From: Janthinobacterium sp. FW305-129
Lineage (GTDB): Bacteria > Pseudomonadota > Gammaproteobacteria > Burkholderiales > Burkholderiaceae_D
Direction: 5' to 3'
NCBI RefSeq assembly: GCF_020858115.1
Contig: NZ_JACYMM010000001.1
Location: 789,815 to 853,814 of the forward strand
DNA: 64,000 bases
Below, piece by piece: positions 25,767-35,147 of this stretch (the stretch's first letter is position 1; each line of letters opens with the position of its first letter). The position numbers were made by a program, and so were the translations under genes. The notes beneath the pieces were generated by a model. That model was not told where the DNA came from, did not search any database, and was given only the letters and a program-made list of their open reading frames with translations.

Positions 25767-26525
25767 TTACGGCTTGACACCGAGCACGGCTTCGACTTCC
25801 GCCTTGCACTGCAATAGCGCCGACAGCAGCTGTTCCCGCTGGGCGTGGAAACGCAGGGCCGGCACGCCCAGCGACAGCGCGTAGCGCTCGCTCGTCCCCG
25901 TGTCCAGGGCCACGCCGATGCCGCACACGCCCGGCGCGTGCTCTTCCATATCGACGGCATAGCCCTGCGCGCGCACCTGCGCCAGGTGCGGCAGCAGTTG
26001 CGCAAGCGCCGTGATGGTCTGGTCCGTGCGCGCTTCCAGGCGTTCGCCGAACAGCCGGCCCAGCGCCTCGTCCGGCATCTGCGCCAGCAACGCCTTGCCA
26101 TGCGCGGTGCAGTGGATCGGGTAGGCCGTTCCCACGGCCGAGACGACGCGCAGCTCATGGTCGGAACAGTACTGGTCCACCGACACCGCATGCAGGCCGC
26201 GGTACACGCACACGTCCACCGTTTCGCGCGTGCGCCGGCCCAACGCTTCCGCGTACGGCCGCAGGACCGCCACCACGTCCGTATGCGCCGACGCCGCCAG
26301 GCGGGCGATGGCCGGCCCCAGCTTCACCCCGCCGGCGCCGGAACTGACCAGTTGCTGGGCTTCCAGCGCGGCGACGATGCGGTGCACCGTGGTGCGCGGC
26401 AAGTCCGCGCCCTTGGCGATCTGCGCCAGGCTCAGGCCGCCCGTCTGGTTTTCCAGCGCGCGCAGCACCGCCGCCGCGCGCGCGATGACTTGCTTGCCGC
26501 TATTGCCTTCGTTTTCTTCACTCAT
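25767..26525 (-). CDS. IclR-family transcriptional regulator
   Basis: 252 aa. N-terminal winged HTH (ALENQTGGLSLAQIAKGADLPRTTVHRIVAALE) and a C-terminal GAF-like ligand domain with the IclR patterns CTAHGKALLA and GVCGIGVALD. ATG 26525 is preceded by GGGTAAAGAG. Divergent from an MFS/PhlG-like operon, with a GGAAC/GTTCC palindrome over that operon's start region. Repression of the efflux and hydrolase genes, relieved by a phenolic ligand, is the simplest model. Confidence 0.9.
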   Translation of the reverse strand: MSEENEGNSGKQVIARAAAVLRALENQTGGLSLAQIAKGADLPRTTVHRIVAALEAQQLVSSGAGGVKLGPAIARLAASAHTDVVAVLRPYAEALGRRTRETVDVCVYRGLHAVSVDQYCSDHELRVVSAVGTAYPIHCTAHGKALLAQMPDEALGRLFGERLEARTDQTITALAQLLPHLAQVRAQGYAVDMEEHAPGVCGIGVALDTGTSERYALSLGVPALRFHAQREQLLSALLQCKAEVEAVLGVKP

Positions 26526-26567
26526 CTCTTTACCCAATTGTGCATGACGATAGCTGCCGTGACGGCA

Positions 26568-26624
26568 TTGACCGGCATTGTACATGGCCCTATAATTGTT
26601 CCATCATTCGGAACACTGTTCCGA
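26568..26624 (+). promoter_or_regulatory. Sigma-70 promoter with overlapping IclR operator
   Basis: TTGACC at 26568-26573, a 17-bp spacer, and a perfect TATAAT at 26591-26596 form a near-consensus promoter pointing to the MFS gene. Just downstream, TCGGAAC-ACT-GTTCCGA (26608-26624) is a perfect 7-bp-arm palindrome, and a further half-site GTTCC at 26598-26602 makes three alternating half-sites. The placement over the transcription start fits repression by the divergent IclR protein. Confidence 0.7.
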
Positions 26625-26660
26625 TAAACGGTTTAGTTAACCCGAACACCAGGGAGGCGC

Positions 26661-27830
26661 ATGTCCAGCCGCAGTATATCGAAGACAGCAACGTGCACGC
26701 TCCTTTGCGTTGCCAGCCTGACCATCATGGTGGGATGCGTGCTGGTTCCGGGATTGCCGTCCATCGCCGCGCGCCTCGGGGTGGCCGACGCCGCCAGCTG
26801 GCTCGTCACGCTGCCCTCGCTGGGCGTGGTGCTGGCCGGCCCCTTCGCCGCCATGCTCATGCAGCGCCTGGGACTGCACCGCAGCCTGCTGGCGGGGCTG
26901 TTCCTGTACGGCTTGCTGGGCGTCTCGGGCATGTTCTTGCATGGCCACCTGGCCGTGTTCGCCGACCGTTTCCTGCTGGGCGCGCCGACGGCGCTGGTGA
27001 TGGCCTCGGGCACGGCCTTGATCTCGGCCTTGTTCAGCGGCCAGGCGCGGCTGCGCATGATCGCCAGGCAAGGCATGACGATCGAACTGGGCGGCGTGCT
27101 CTTCCTCGCCCTGGGCGGGCTGCTGGCCACGGCGGGCTGGCGCTATCCCTTCCTGCTGTATCTGGCCTCGTGGGTGCTGCTGGCATGCGCCTGGCGCTGC
27201 GTGCCGGCGCCCGGGCCGGCCGGGGATGGCGGCATGGATGGTCCTGGCCCGTCGCGCGCCCTGCTTCACGTCCACGCCCTGGCGGCGCTGTCCATGACGG
27301 TGTTCTTTGCCGCCATCATCGTCTTGCCCCTGCGCTTGCAGCAGCTGGGCTGGAGCGAGGACCGGGCCGGGTATTTGCTTTCCTTCGTGTCGCTGGTGGC
27401 CGTGGCGGCCGCCTGGCTGATGCCCCAGGCGGTCCGGCGCCTGCATGAACACGGCACCCTGGGCGCCGCCTTCGCCTGTTATGCGCTGGCACACCTGCTG
27501 TTTGCGGGCGCCGCCGCGCTGCCCGCGCTGCTGGCCGGCGCCGTGGCGCTGGGGATGGGCTTCGGCCTGTCGGTGCCCCTGTGCACGCACATGACGGTCG
27601 AGCGCAGCCACCTGCCCAGCCGCAACCGCAACCTCGCGTATCTGTCGATGGCCATCTTCGGCGGGCAATTTCTCTCTTCCTTCATGACCTGCCTGCCCGG
27701 CAGCCACGCCACGATGTTTGCCGCCACGGCCGCGCTGGCCCTGCTGGGCGCGGCCGTGGCGGCCGCGCCGCTGCTGCGCCGCCGCGCCGCCGGCTCCGCG
27801 ACTGTTTCCACCACCCGCACTGAAAGGTAA
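26661..27830 (+). CDS. MFS transporter, possible phenolic antibiotic exporter
   Basis: 389 aa with 12 predicted helices. TM1 contains TIMVGCVLVPGLPSIAARLG and the loop after TM2 has MQRLGLHRSLLAGLF. It is followed four bases later by a PhlG-like hydrolase gene, and both are downstream of the near-consensus promoter. In Pseudomonas the diacetylphloroglucinol locus also pairs an MFS permease (PhlE) with the PhlG hydrolase; a similar efflux-plus-degradation role is inferred, not shown. Confidence 0.82.
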   Translation: MSSRSISKTATCTLLCVASLTIMVGCVLVPGLPSIAARLGVADAASWLVTLPSLGVVLAGPFAAMLMQRLGLHRSLLAGLFLYGLLGVSGMFLHGHLAVFADRFLLGAPTALVMASGTALISALFSGQARLRMIARQGMTIELGGVLFLALGGLLATAGWRYPFLLYLASWVLLACAWRCVPAPGPAGDGGMDGPGPSRALLHVHALAALSMTVFFAAIIVLPLRLQQLGWSEDRAGYLLSFVSLVAVAAAWLMPQAVRRLHEHGTLGAAFACYALAHLLFAGAAALPALLAGAVALGMGFGLSVPLCTHMTVERSHLPSRNRNLAYLSMAIFGGQFLSSFMTCLPGSHATMFAATAALALLGAAVAAAPLLRRRAAGSATVSTTRTER

Positions 27831-27834
27831 GACC

Positions 27835-28521
27835 ATGGATCTCAACGACGTCCACGCCCTGCTGCACCCCGCTCCCCTGGCACTGGAAACGGGCTTCGAA
27901 CGGCTGCCCAGCGGCGTGCTGCACGTGGCGTGCCGCACCGACTTGCCAAATTGCACTGGCGAGATGTTTGAATGGTGGTTCCGTTCGCGGCCCGACACGG
28001 AACGCTACCTGATGTGGCATCCGGTCGACCACCTGGCCAGCGGCTGGATCGAAGGCAGCGCCGGGACGCACGTCGGCTCCATCCATCTGGCGGAAGAATT
28101 TTTCAGCGGCATGCCGGCCGAACAGCTGGCCATCCAGTTCCGCGATCCCCGTGAATTCTTTGACGCGGAGCAATATGCAGCGGCGCGGGCCGAGGGCCGC
28201 ATTTCGGCCGCCGTGTGCGCCAGGGTGGGCATGAGCTATGCGCCGCCCCGCACGGCGGACGGCGCCGTCATCGGCGGGCGCCTGCTGCACATGGGCCGCG
28301 ACACGGCCTGGGGCATGACCTTGCGCAGCCATTTCTACATGGGCCAGGACTTGCCGGACGCCGGCCACAGCCCGCAAGAGATCGCCGCCCTCTTCCCCGA
28401 TGCATTCGCCCGCGCCCTGCTCATGCATTGCTACAACGAATTCACTTTCCTGGCGCAATTCCTGCGCTCCCACTACCAGGCGAAGCACCGCGACAGCGTG
28501 CCCGTGGCGCTGCCATGGTAG
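27835..28521 (+). CDS. PhlG/DAPG-hydrolase-like metalloenzyme
   Basis: 228 aa. Resembles the DAPG hydrolase PhiG family, which cleaves the C-C bond between acetyl group and ring in 2,4-diacetylphloroglucinol. Visible family features: GEMFEWWF, the WHPVDH segment (His62, His66), and HCYNE (His198, Glu202), an HxxxE pair like the zinc ligands near the C-terminus of PhlG. It is shorter than Pseudomonas PhlG, so substrate range may differ. AAAGGTAA precedes ATG 27835. Co-transcribed with the MFS gene and probably controlled by the divergent IclR protein. Its stop lies 7 bp from the convergent efflux operon. Confidence 0.78.
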   Translation: MDLNDVHALLHPAPLALETGFERLPSGVLHVACRTDLPNCTGEMFEWWFRSRPDTERYLMWHPVDHLASGWIEGSAGTHVGSIHLAEEFFSGMPAEQLAIQFRDPREFFDAEQYAAARAEGRISAAVCARVGMSYAPPRTADGAVIGGRLLHMGRDTAWGMTLRSHFYMGQDLPDAGHSPQEIAALFPDAFARALLMHCYNEFTFLAQFLRSHYQAKHRDSVPVALPW

Positions 28522-28528
28522 AAGGAGG

Positions 28529-29902
28529 TCACTCCTCGAGGCCGCCTCCCAGCGCCTTGTACAGGGCCACGGCCGACTTGAACTGGTCGCGCCGCGCGTC
28601 GAGCAAGGCTTGCTGGGCCGCATACGACTGGCGCTGCGCGTCGAGCAATTCCAGCCGGCTGTCCTGGCCCGCATCGTAGCGCAGCTGCGACAGGCGCTGG
28701 CGCTGGCGCGCCGCCGCCACCACGCGCTCTTGCGCGGCAATCTGCTGCGCAAACGTGGCGCTGCCGGCCAGGCCGTCGCGCACGTCGCGGAATGCCGCCT
28801 GGATCGCCTGCTCGTACTGCAGCACGGCAACATCCTTGCGCAGCCGCGACAGCTGCAATTCCGCGCGCAGCTGGCCGCCCTGGAACAGCGGCTGCGTCAC
28901 TTGCGGCGCGAACGACCAGCTGCGCGCGCTGCCGCGGAACAGGTCGCCCAATTCCGGGCTGGCCAGGCCCAGCGACGCCGTCAGCGACAGGCGGGGGAAG
29001 AAGGCGGCGCGGGCGGCGCCGATTTCCGCATTCGCCGCCACCAGCGCATATTCGGCCTGCAAGATGTCGGGACGGCGCGCCAGCAAGTCCGACGGCAGGC
29101 CGGGCGGCAGCTGCGTCAGCACGGGCTGGCCATCGAGCGGCCGGCCGGCGGGCAAGTCCGTTGGCAATGGTGCACCGAGCAGCAATTCCAGGTTGTTGCG
29201 CGAAAGTAGACTGGACCGTTCCCGGGCCTGCACGTCCGCTTCCGCCGTGGCGGCCTGGCCTTCGGCTTGCGCCACGTCAAGGCCGCTGCCCTGCTGTGCG
29301 CCGTGCAGGCGCTGCGTCAGGAGCAAGGCCTGGCGCCAGTCAAGCAAGGTTTGCCGGGCCAGCGCCAGCTGTTCCTCGGCCAGCCGCTGCTCCAGGTAGG
29401 CGTCGGCCACGGCGCCGATCAGGGCCATGTGCGCGGCGCGCTGGCCTTGCTGCGTGGCCAGGTAGCGGGCAAACGCCGCGTCCGACAGCGAGCGCAGACG
29501 GCCGAACAGGTCGAGCTCGAACGCGCTCATGGCGATACCGGCCGTGAACTGGTTTTGAACGGTGGCATCGGCGCCGCGCTGGCGCACGCCGCCCGCATTC
29601 GCGCCGATGGCCGGGTAGCGGCCCGCGTCCTGGATCTGGTATTGGGCCCGCACGGCTTCCACGTTGAGCGAGGCCACGCGCAAGTCGCGGTTGTTTTCCA
29701 GCGCGATGTCGACGAGGCGCTGCAGGCGCGCATCGAGCAGCATCTGGCGCCAGCCCAGGCCGGCCGCGGTGTCGGCCGCGACTGGCGCGGACGCCTCGGC
29801 ATACGCAGCCGGAATGGGCGGCGCCGGCTTGACCAGCGGCGGCGTCAGGGAACACGCCGACAGGGCCAGCGCGGCCAGGGGCATGATAAATATCAAACGC
29901 AT
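28529..29902 (-). CDS. RND efflux outer-membrane lipoprotein (OprM/NodT family)
   Basis: 457 aa. Lipoprotein signal peptide with lipobox LSAC (Cys17), then the duplicated helical-barrel repeat of TolC-type factors (WRQMLLDARLQRLVDIALENN; SRLELLDAQRQSYAAQQALLD). Forms the outer-membrane channel of the pump encoded just upstream; its ATG overlaps the permease stop (TAATG). Together with 29902-34268 it makes a full adaptor-permease-channel operon. Confidence 0.92.
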   Translation of the reverse strand: MRLIFIMPLAALALSACSLTPPLVKPAPPIPAAYAEASAPVAADTAAGLGWRQMLLDARLQRLVDIALENNRDLRVASLNVEAVRAQYQIQDAGRYPAIGANAGGVRQRGADATVQNQFTAGIAMSAFELDLFGRLRSLSDAAFARYLATQQGQRAAHMALIGAVADAYLEQRLAEEQLALARQTLLDWRQALLLTQRLHGAQQGSGLDVAQAEGQAATAEADVQARERSSLLSRNNLELLLGAPLPTDLPAGRPLDGQPVLTQLPPGLPSDLLARRPDILQAEYALVAANAEIGAARAAFFPRLSLTASLGLASPELGDLFRGSARSWSFAPQVTQPLFQGGQLRAELQLSRLRKDVAVLQYEQAIQAAFRDVRDGLAGSATFAQQIAAQERVVAAARQRQRLSQLRYDAGQDSRLELLDAQRQSYAAQQALLDARRDQFKSAVALYKALGGGLEE

Positions 29903-32900
29903 TACGATTCTCCTTCCACCGCCTTGACGGCGGTGCGATTGCGCTTATTGTCTTTTAGAAAATAGCTTGCCATCCTGTCGACAGTGCCCAGCACCACGAC
30001 AAAGAACACGGGCACGAAAAACACGGCCAGCACGGTGGCGGTGATCATGCCGCCGAACACGCCCGTGCCGATCGCGTGCTGCGTTTCGGCACTGGCGCCC
30101 GTGGCCAGCATCAGCGGCACCACGCCCAGCGCGAACGCCAGTGACGTCATCAAAATCGGGCGCAGGCGCAGGCGGGCCGCTTCCAGCGTCGCCTCGACCA
30201 GGCCACGCCCTTGCGCCTGCAGCTGGCGCGCATATTCGACGATCAGAATCGCATTCTTCGCCGACAGGCCGATGATCGTGATCATGCCCACCTTGAAGAA
30301 CACGTCGTTCGGCATGCCGCGCAGCATCACGGCCAGCACGGCGCCCAGCAAGCCCAAAGGCACTACCAGCATCACGGAGACGGGAATCGACCAGCTTTCA
30401 TACAGGGCCGCCAGCACGAGGAACACCACCAGCATCGACAGCGCCATCAGCATGGGCGCCTGCGAGGCCGATTCCTTCTCTTGCAGCGACTGGCCCGTCC
30501 ACGCCAGCGCGAAGCCGGGCGGCAATTGCTTCACCAGACGCTCCATTTCCAGCATGGCGTCGCCGCTCGACACGCCGGGCGCCGCGCTGCCGGAAATGCG
30601 CGCCGACGGGTAGCCCTGGTAGCGCACCAGTTGCAGCGGCGACTCGCTCCACACGGGGCGCACCAGCTCGCCCAAGGCCACCATGCCGCCCGCGTTATTG
30701 CGAATGCGCAAGGCCAGCACGTCGTTCAACTGCATGCGCGATGGGGCATCGGCCTGGATGATCACTTGCTGCATGCGGCCGGCGTTCGGGAAATCGTTGA
30801 CATAGGTCGAACCCATGGCCGCCGTCAGCATGTCGGCAATCGCCGTAAACGGCACGCCCAGCGCCTCGGCCTTGGTGCGGTCGATATCGAGGCGCACGCT
30901 GGCGCCGGGCGGCAAGCCGTCCGGATACACGCCCGCCACCTTGGCGCTTTGCGCGGCCAGGCCCAGCAGCTGGTTCTGCGCCGCCTGCAGGGCGTTGACA
31001 CCCTGGTTGGCGCGGTCTTGCAGGCGCAGGGAAAAGCCGGACGAATTGCCCAGTTCATCGATGGCGGGCGGCATCAGGCTCATGATCACGCCCTCCTTCG
31101 CCTGCGCCATGGCCGCCTGCGCCAGCGCCACCTCTTCCTGCGCCGTGGCGCCGTTACGTTCTTTCCAGTCCTTCAGCATGGTGAACGCCAGGCCCGCATT
31201 CGGTCCCGCGCCGGAAAAGCTGAAGCCGAGGATCGATTGATTTACCTCAATGCCGGGCCGCGTGGCCACGTGCTGCTCGTACAACTTGACGACATCGAGC
31301 GTGCGCTCCATGGTGGCGTCGGACGGCAGCTGGATCGAGGTAATAAAATATCCCTGGTCTTCTTCCGGCAAAAAGGCCGACGGCAGCTGCATGAAGGCCA
31401 CGCCCAGCGCGGCGACAATGGCGACATACAGCACCATCGAGCGCCCCGCGCGTTTGAGCATCGCCACCACGCCCTTTTCATAGCGCGCCGTCATGCGGTC
31501 AAACTGGCGGTCGAACCACCGGAAAAATCCCTTTTTATCGTGGTCATGCGGGCCGATGGGTTTGAGCATGGTGGCGCACAGGGCCGGCGTCAGGCTCAAG
31601 GCCAGAAACGCCGAGAACAGGATCGAGACGGCCATCGCCAAGGTGAACTGGCGGTAGATGGCGCCCACGGAGCCGCTGGCCAGCGCCATCGGGATGAACA
31701 CGGCCGTCAGCACCAGGGTGATGCCGACCACCGCCCCCGTAATTTCGCGCATGGCTTTCGACGTCGCTTCCTTTGGCGACAGGCCTTCGGTCGCCATCAG
31801 GCGCTCGACGGCTTCCACCACCACGATGGCATCATCGACGATGATGCCGATGGCCAGCACCATGCCGAACATGGTCAGCACGTTGACGGAATAGCCGGCC
31901 AGCAGCATCACGGTAAAGGTGCCCATCAGGGCAATCGGCGCGACGATGGCGGGAATCAGGGTGTAGCGTATCTTTTGCAGGAACAGATACATGACGAGGA
32001 ACACCAGCACCATGGCTTCGAGCAAGGTGACGACGACCTTTTCGATCGAGATTTTGACGAACGGCGCCGTATCGAACGGCACCGAGTACTTGATCCCGGC
32101 CGGCATGGTGTGCGCCAGTTCGGCCATGCGCGCGCACACGGCGGCCGCCGTCTGCACGGCGTTGGCGCCGGGCGACAGCATGATGGCGGCGCCCGATGCG
32201 GCTTGCCCGTTTTCGCGGATGCTGAAATTGAAGCTTTGCGCGCCCAGCGACACCTTCGCCACGTCGCCGATGGTCACTTTCGAGCCGTCCGCATTCGCGC
32301 GCAGCACGATGGCGGCAAATTCGGCCGGGGTTTGCAACTGGCCCTGCACCGTCAGCGGAATCGTCACGCGCTGGCCGTGCACGGAGGGCGAATCGCCGAG
32401 GCGGCCCGGCGCGATCTGCGCATTCTGCTGCGCGACGGCGGCCGTCAGCTCGCCCATGGCGATGTTGTACGACACCAGCTTGGCCGGATCGACCCAGATG
32501 CGCATGGCCCGCTCGGAACCGAACAGCTGCACCTTGCCCACGCCGGGGATGCGGCGCAGCTCTTCCGTCACGTTGCGCGCCAGGTAGTCGCCCAGCGCCA
32601 CTTCATCGTGCTGGCCATTGTCGGAGATCAAACTGACGATCATCAAAAAGCCCGACGACGCCGATTCCACCGTCAAGCCGTTTTGCCGCACGGCTTGCGG
32701 CAGGCGCGGTTCGATGGCTTTCAGGCGGTTTTGCACGTCCACCTGCGCCATTTCCGGGTCCGTGCCCGGCTGGAAGGTGACGGTGATCGAGGCCGAACCC
32801 GAGGTATCGGTGGACGACTCGAAATACAGCAGGTGCTTGACGCCCGACAGTTCGCGTTCGATCAGGCTGACCACGGAATCGTTCATGGTTTGCGGCGTGG

Positions 32901-33054
32901 CGCCAGGGTAGTTGGCGCTGATGCTGACGCTGGGCGGCGCCACGGAAGGAAAACGCGCAATCGGCAATTGCGGTATGGCGATCAGTCCGAACAGGACGAT
33001 GAAGACCGCCACCACCCACGCAAAGACGGGGCGGTTGATGAAAAACTGAGGCAT
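29902..33054 (-). CDS. RND efflux permease, HAE1 family (AdeB/MexB-like)
   Basis: 1050 aa, standard length for hydrophobe/amphiphile RND pumps. Begins MPQFFINRPVFAWVVAVFIV, includes the proton-relay Asp pair in TM4 (GIIVDDAIVVVE), and has NYPGATPQTM and QLPSAFLPEEDQGYF of the porter domains. Inner-membrane trimer exporting drugs and detergents. Middle gene of the operon; 41 bp after the adaptor gene and 1-bp overlap with the channel gene. The long frame on the opposite strand (30211-33084) is a shadow of its codon bias. Confidence 0.95.
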   Translation of the reverse strand: MPQFFINRPVFAWVVAVFIVLFGLIAIPQLPIARFPSVAPPSVSISANYPGATPQTMNDSVVSLIERELSGVKHLLYFESSTDTSGSASITVTFQPGTDPEMAQVDVQNRLKAIEPRLPQAVRQNGLTVESASSGFLMIVSLISDNGQHDEVALGDYLARNVTEELRRIPGVGKVQLFGSERAMRIWVDPAKLVSYNIAMGELTAAVAQQNAQIAPGRLGDSPSVHGQRVTIPLTVQGQLQTPAEFAAIVLRANADGSKVTIGDVAKVSLGAQSFNFSIRENGQAASGAAIMLSPGANAVQTAAAVCARMAELAHTMPAGIKYSVPFDTAPFVKISIEKVVVTLLEAMVLVFLVMYLFLQKIRYTLIPAIVAPIALMGTFTVMLLAGYSVNVLTMFGMVLAIGIIVDDAIVVVEAVERLMATEGLSPKEATSKAMREITGAVVGITLVLTAVFIPMALASGSVGAIYRQFTLAMAVSILFSAFLALSLTPALCATMLKPIGPHDHDKKGFFRWFDRQFDRMTARYEKGVVAMLKRAGRSMVLYVAIVAALGVAFMQLPSAFLPEEDQGYFITSIQLPSDATMERTLDVVKLYEQHVATRPGIEVNQSILGFSFSGAGPNAGLAFTMLKDWKERNGATAQEEVALAQAAMAQAKEGVIMSLMPPAIDELGNSSGFSLRLQDRANQGVNALQAAQNQLLGLAAQSAKVAGVYPDGLPPGASVRLDIDRTKAEALGVPFTAIADMLTAAMGSTYVNDFPNAGRMQQVIIQADAPSRMQLNDVLALRIRNNAGGMVALGELVRPVWSESPLQLVRYQGYPSARISGSAAPGVSSGDAMLEMERLVKQLPPGFALAWTGQSLQEKESASQAPMLMALSMLVVFLVLAALYESWSIPVSVMLVVPLGLLGAVLAVMLRGMPNDVFFKVGMITIIGLSAKNAILIVEYARQLQAQGRGLVEATLEAARLRLRPILMTSLAFALGVVPLMLATGASAETQHAIGTGVFGGMITATVLAVFFVPVFFVVVLGTVDRMASYFLKDNKRNRTAVKAVEGES

Positions 33055-33095
33055 GTAATTAAACTTTCAATAAGTACACTTTAAATATGTACGGA

Positions 33096-34268
33096 TCAGC
33101 GCACGGCGCTGACGACGGGCGCGGTGGCGACGGCGGCGGCGCGCTTCCATGGCTGGGGTGCGGCGGTGGCGCCCGGCTGCAGGCGTTCCTGGCCTTCGAT
33201 GACGACGGTGTCGCCCGCCTTCAGGCCGCCGCTGACCACGTACTGGTGCTCGACCACGTCGCCCACGGTAATCGGCTTCAGGCTGGCTTTGTTCGTGCCG
33301 TCCAGCACCCAGGCCTGCGCCTGGCCGCCGCTGCTGCGCAAGACGGCTTGCTGCGGCAGCAGCATGCCGTTGGCCTGCACGGCGCGGGCGATGCGGGCGC
33401 GTACGAACATGCCAGGCAAGAGCTGGCGCTGCGGATTGTCGACCAGCACGCGGATGACGGCGTCGCCCGTGCCCGCATCGACGCTGATGCCCGAGAACAG
33501 GATGCGCCCCGTGACGGGATGCGGCTGGCCGTCGGCGCCTAAAATGGTCACGGGCAGCTTGTCCGCGCCGTCCGTGCCGTCCGAACCTGCGGCCCGCAGC
33601 GCGGCCAGCGCGGCGGCCGGCTGGCGCACGTCGACATACACCTTGTCGATCTGCTGGATGCGCGCCATCGGCGCCGCATCGGCCAGGCCCACGAGCGCAC
33701 CCTCCGTCACCAGCTCGGAACCGATGCGCCCGGCAATCGGCGCCTCGATGCTGGCAAAGGCCAGGTCCAGGCGCCGGCGCGCCAGGGTCGCGCGCGCCTG
33801 CGCCACGGTGGCCACGGCTTGCTCGCGCTGGGCCACGGCATCGTCATACGCCTGGCGGCTGATGGCGTCCGCTTCCACCAGCGGTTTTAACCTGTCCGCC
33901 TGGCTGCTGGCGCGGTTCGCCGTGGCCACCGCGTGCTGCAGGGCGGCGGCGGCGGAATCGACATCCGCCTGGAATGGCGCCGGGTTGAGCTGGAACAACT
34001 TCTGCCCCGGCTGCACGTCGGCGCCCTGCTCGAACTGGCGGCGCAGCACGATGCCGCCCACCTGCGGACGGATGTCGGCCGTGCGGAAGGCGGCCACCCG
34101 GCCCGGCAATTCGTCGCTGAGGACGACGGGCGCCGCTTGCAGCTTGAGCACCGTGACGGCGGCGGGCGGTGCGGCCGCCTCTTCCGGCGCGGGTTTGGAA
34201 CAGGCGGCAAGGCTGAACAGTGCCGCGGCGATCAACATGTTTTTCTTGGAGAGGTGGTTCGGATGCAT
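33096..34268 (-). CDS. RND efflux periplasmic adaptor (AdeA/MexA-like)
   Basis: 390 aa. Lipobox SLAAC (Cys about 23), then beta-barrel, lipoyl and helical hairpin domains of membrane-fusion proteins: GRVAAFRTADIRPQVGGIV, the coiled-coil region around RLKPLVEADAISRQAYDDAV, and IEAPIAGRIGSELVTEGALV. ATG 34268 (MHPNHL) is preferred over the upstream extension. First gene of the tripartite operon and divergent from the two-component regulators at 34401. Confidence 0.93.
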   Translation of the reverse strand: MHPNHLSKKNMLIAAALFSLAACSKPAPEEAAAPPAAVTVLKLQAAPVVLSDELPGRVAAFRTADIRPQVGGIVLRRQFEQGADVQPGQKLFQLNPAPFQADVDSAAAALQHAVATANRASSQADRLKPLVEADAISRQAYDDAVAQREQAVATVAQARATLARRRLDLAFASIEAPIAGRIGSELVTEGALVGLADAAPMARIQQIDKVYVDVRQPAAALAALRAAGSDGTDGADKLPVTILGADGQPHPVTGRILFSGISVDAGTGDAVIRVLVDNPQRQLLPGMFVRARIARAVQANGMLLPQQAVLRSSGGQAQAWVLDGTNKASLKPITVGDVVEHQYVVSGGLKAGDTVVIEGQERLQPGATAAPQPWKRAAAVATAPVVSAVR

Positions 34269-34400
34269 GGTCTTTTCTATGGCAGATCCCAACCGGCGGT
34301 CCGGTCGACAGATAAGCGCAGCATAAAAGGCCAAGGTGGATATTTCGTCAAAGAAATGTGGAGATTCGATGGAGAGAAAGAAGAATGCTAGACTATTTCA

Positions 34401-35147
34401 ATGAACTATCATCACAGCGCCAGCCAGCCCTCGTTTCTTGCCACCACGCCGCCTTCCGCCCTCGTCCTGATCGCCGAAGATGAACCGCAAATCGCCCGCA
34501 TCCTCGCCGGTTACCTGGAGCGCGACGGCTACCGCACGGCCTTCGCCCTCGATGGCCAGGAAGCGCTGCAGCAGCACCTGGCGCTGGCGCCGGACCTGTT
34601 GCTGCTCGACGTGCAGATGCCCCGCGTCGATGGATGGGGCGTGCTGGCGGAAGTGCGGCGGCGCGGCGAGACGCCCGTCATCATGCTGACGGCGCGCGAC
34701 CAGGATGCCGACAAGCTGGCCGCCCTGCGCGTGGGCGCCGACGACTACATCATCAAGCCCTTCAATCCGGCCGAAGTGGTGGCCCGCGTGGCCGCCGTGC
34801 TGCGCCGCTCGCGCGTGCGCCACCACCCCGTGGGCGGCCAGCGCCTGCGCTGCGGCCCCATCGACATTGACCAGGAAACGTACGTGGCCAGCGTGCTGCG
34901 CGACGGCGCGCCCGTGCCCTTGACCCTGACGTTGACGGAATTTCGCCTGCTGGCGCACCTGGCGCGCACGCCGCGCCGCGTCTGCAGCCGCCTGGAATTG
35001 CTGGAGTCGTGCATGCCCGAAAGCAATTCGATGGAACGCACGGTGGACAGCCACGTCAGCAAGCTGCGCAAGAAGCTGGAAGAAGCTGGCGTGATGAACA
35101 TGCCCGCCAGCCTGCGCGGCGTGGGCTACCGGCTGGAAAGCGACTGA
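34401..35147 (+). CDS. OmpR-family response regulator (AdeR-like)
   Basis: 248 aa. Receiver domain with acidic pocket (IAEDEPQ), phospho-Asp in LLLLDVQMPRVDGWG, and Lys in YIIKPFNP, then a winged-helix DNA-binding domain ending VSKLRKKLEEAG and LRGVGYRLE. Divergent from the RND operon and overlapping the kinase gene (TGATG), the same layout as adeRS-adeABC. It probably activates the pump genes. Confidence 0.92.
   Translation: MNYHHSASQPSFLATTPPSALVLIAEDEPQIARILAGYLERDGYRTAFALDGQEALQQHLALAPDLLLLDVQMPRVDGWGVLAEVRRRGETPVIMLTARDQDADKLAALRVGADDYIIKPFNPAEVVARVAAVLRRSRVRHHPVGGQRLRCGPIDIDQETYVASVLRDGAPVPLTLTLTEFRLLAHLARTPRRVCSRLELLESCMPESNSMERTVDSHVSKLRKKLEEAGVMNMPASLRGVGYRLESD

Noticed and set aside
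25490..25777. 95-codon plus-strand frame after the DUF6150-like gene
   Set aside because: It begins inside that gene in another frame and has no suitable start after it; the AGCGGAGGAATG just downstream gives only a 13-codon peptide.
30211..33084. 957-codon open frame on the plus strand
   Set aside because: It runs antisense to the complete RND permease gene. Its composition (Arg, His, Gly, Gln-rich, no domains) is that of a shadow frame produced by high G+C third positions.
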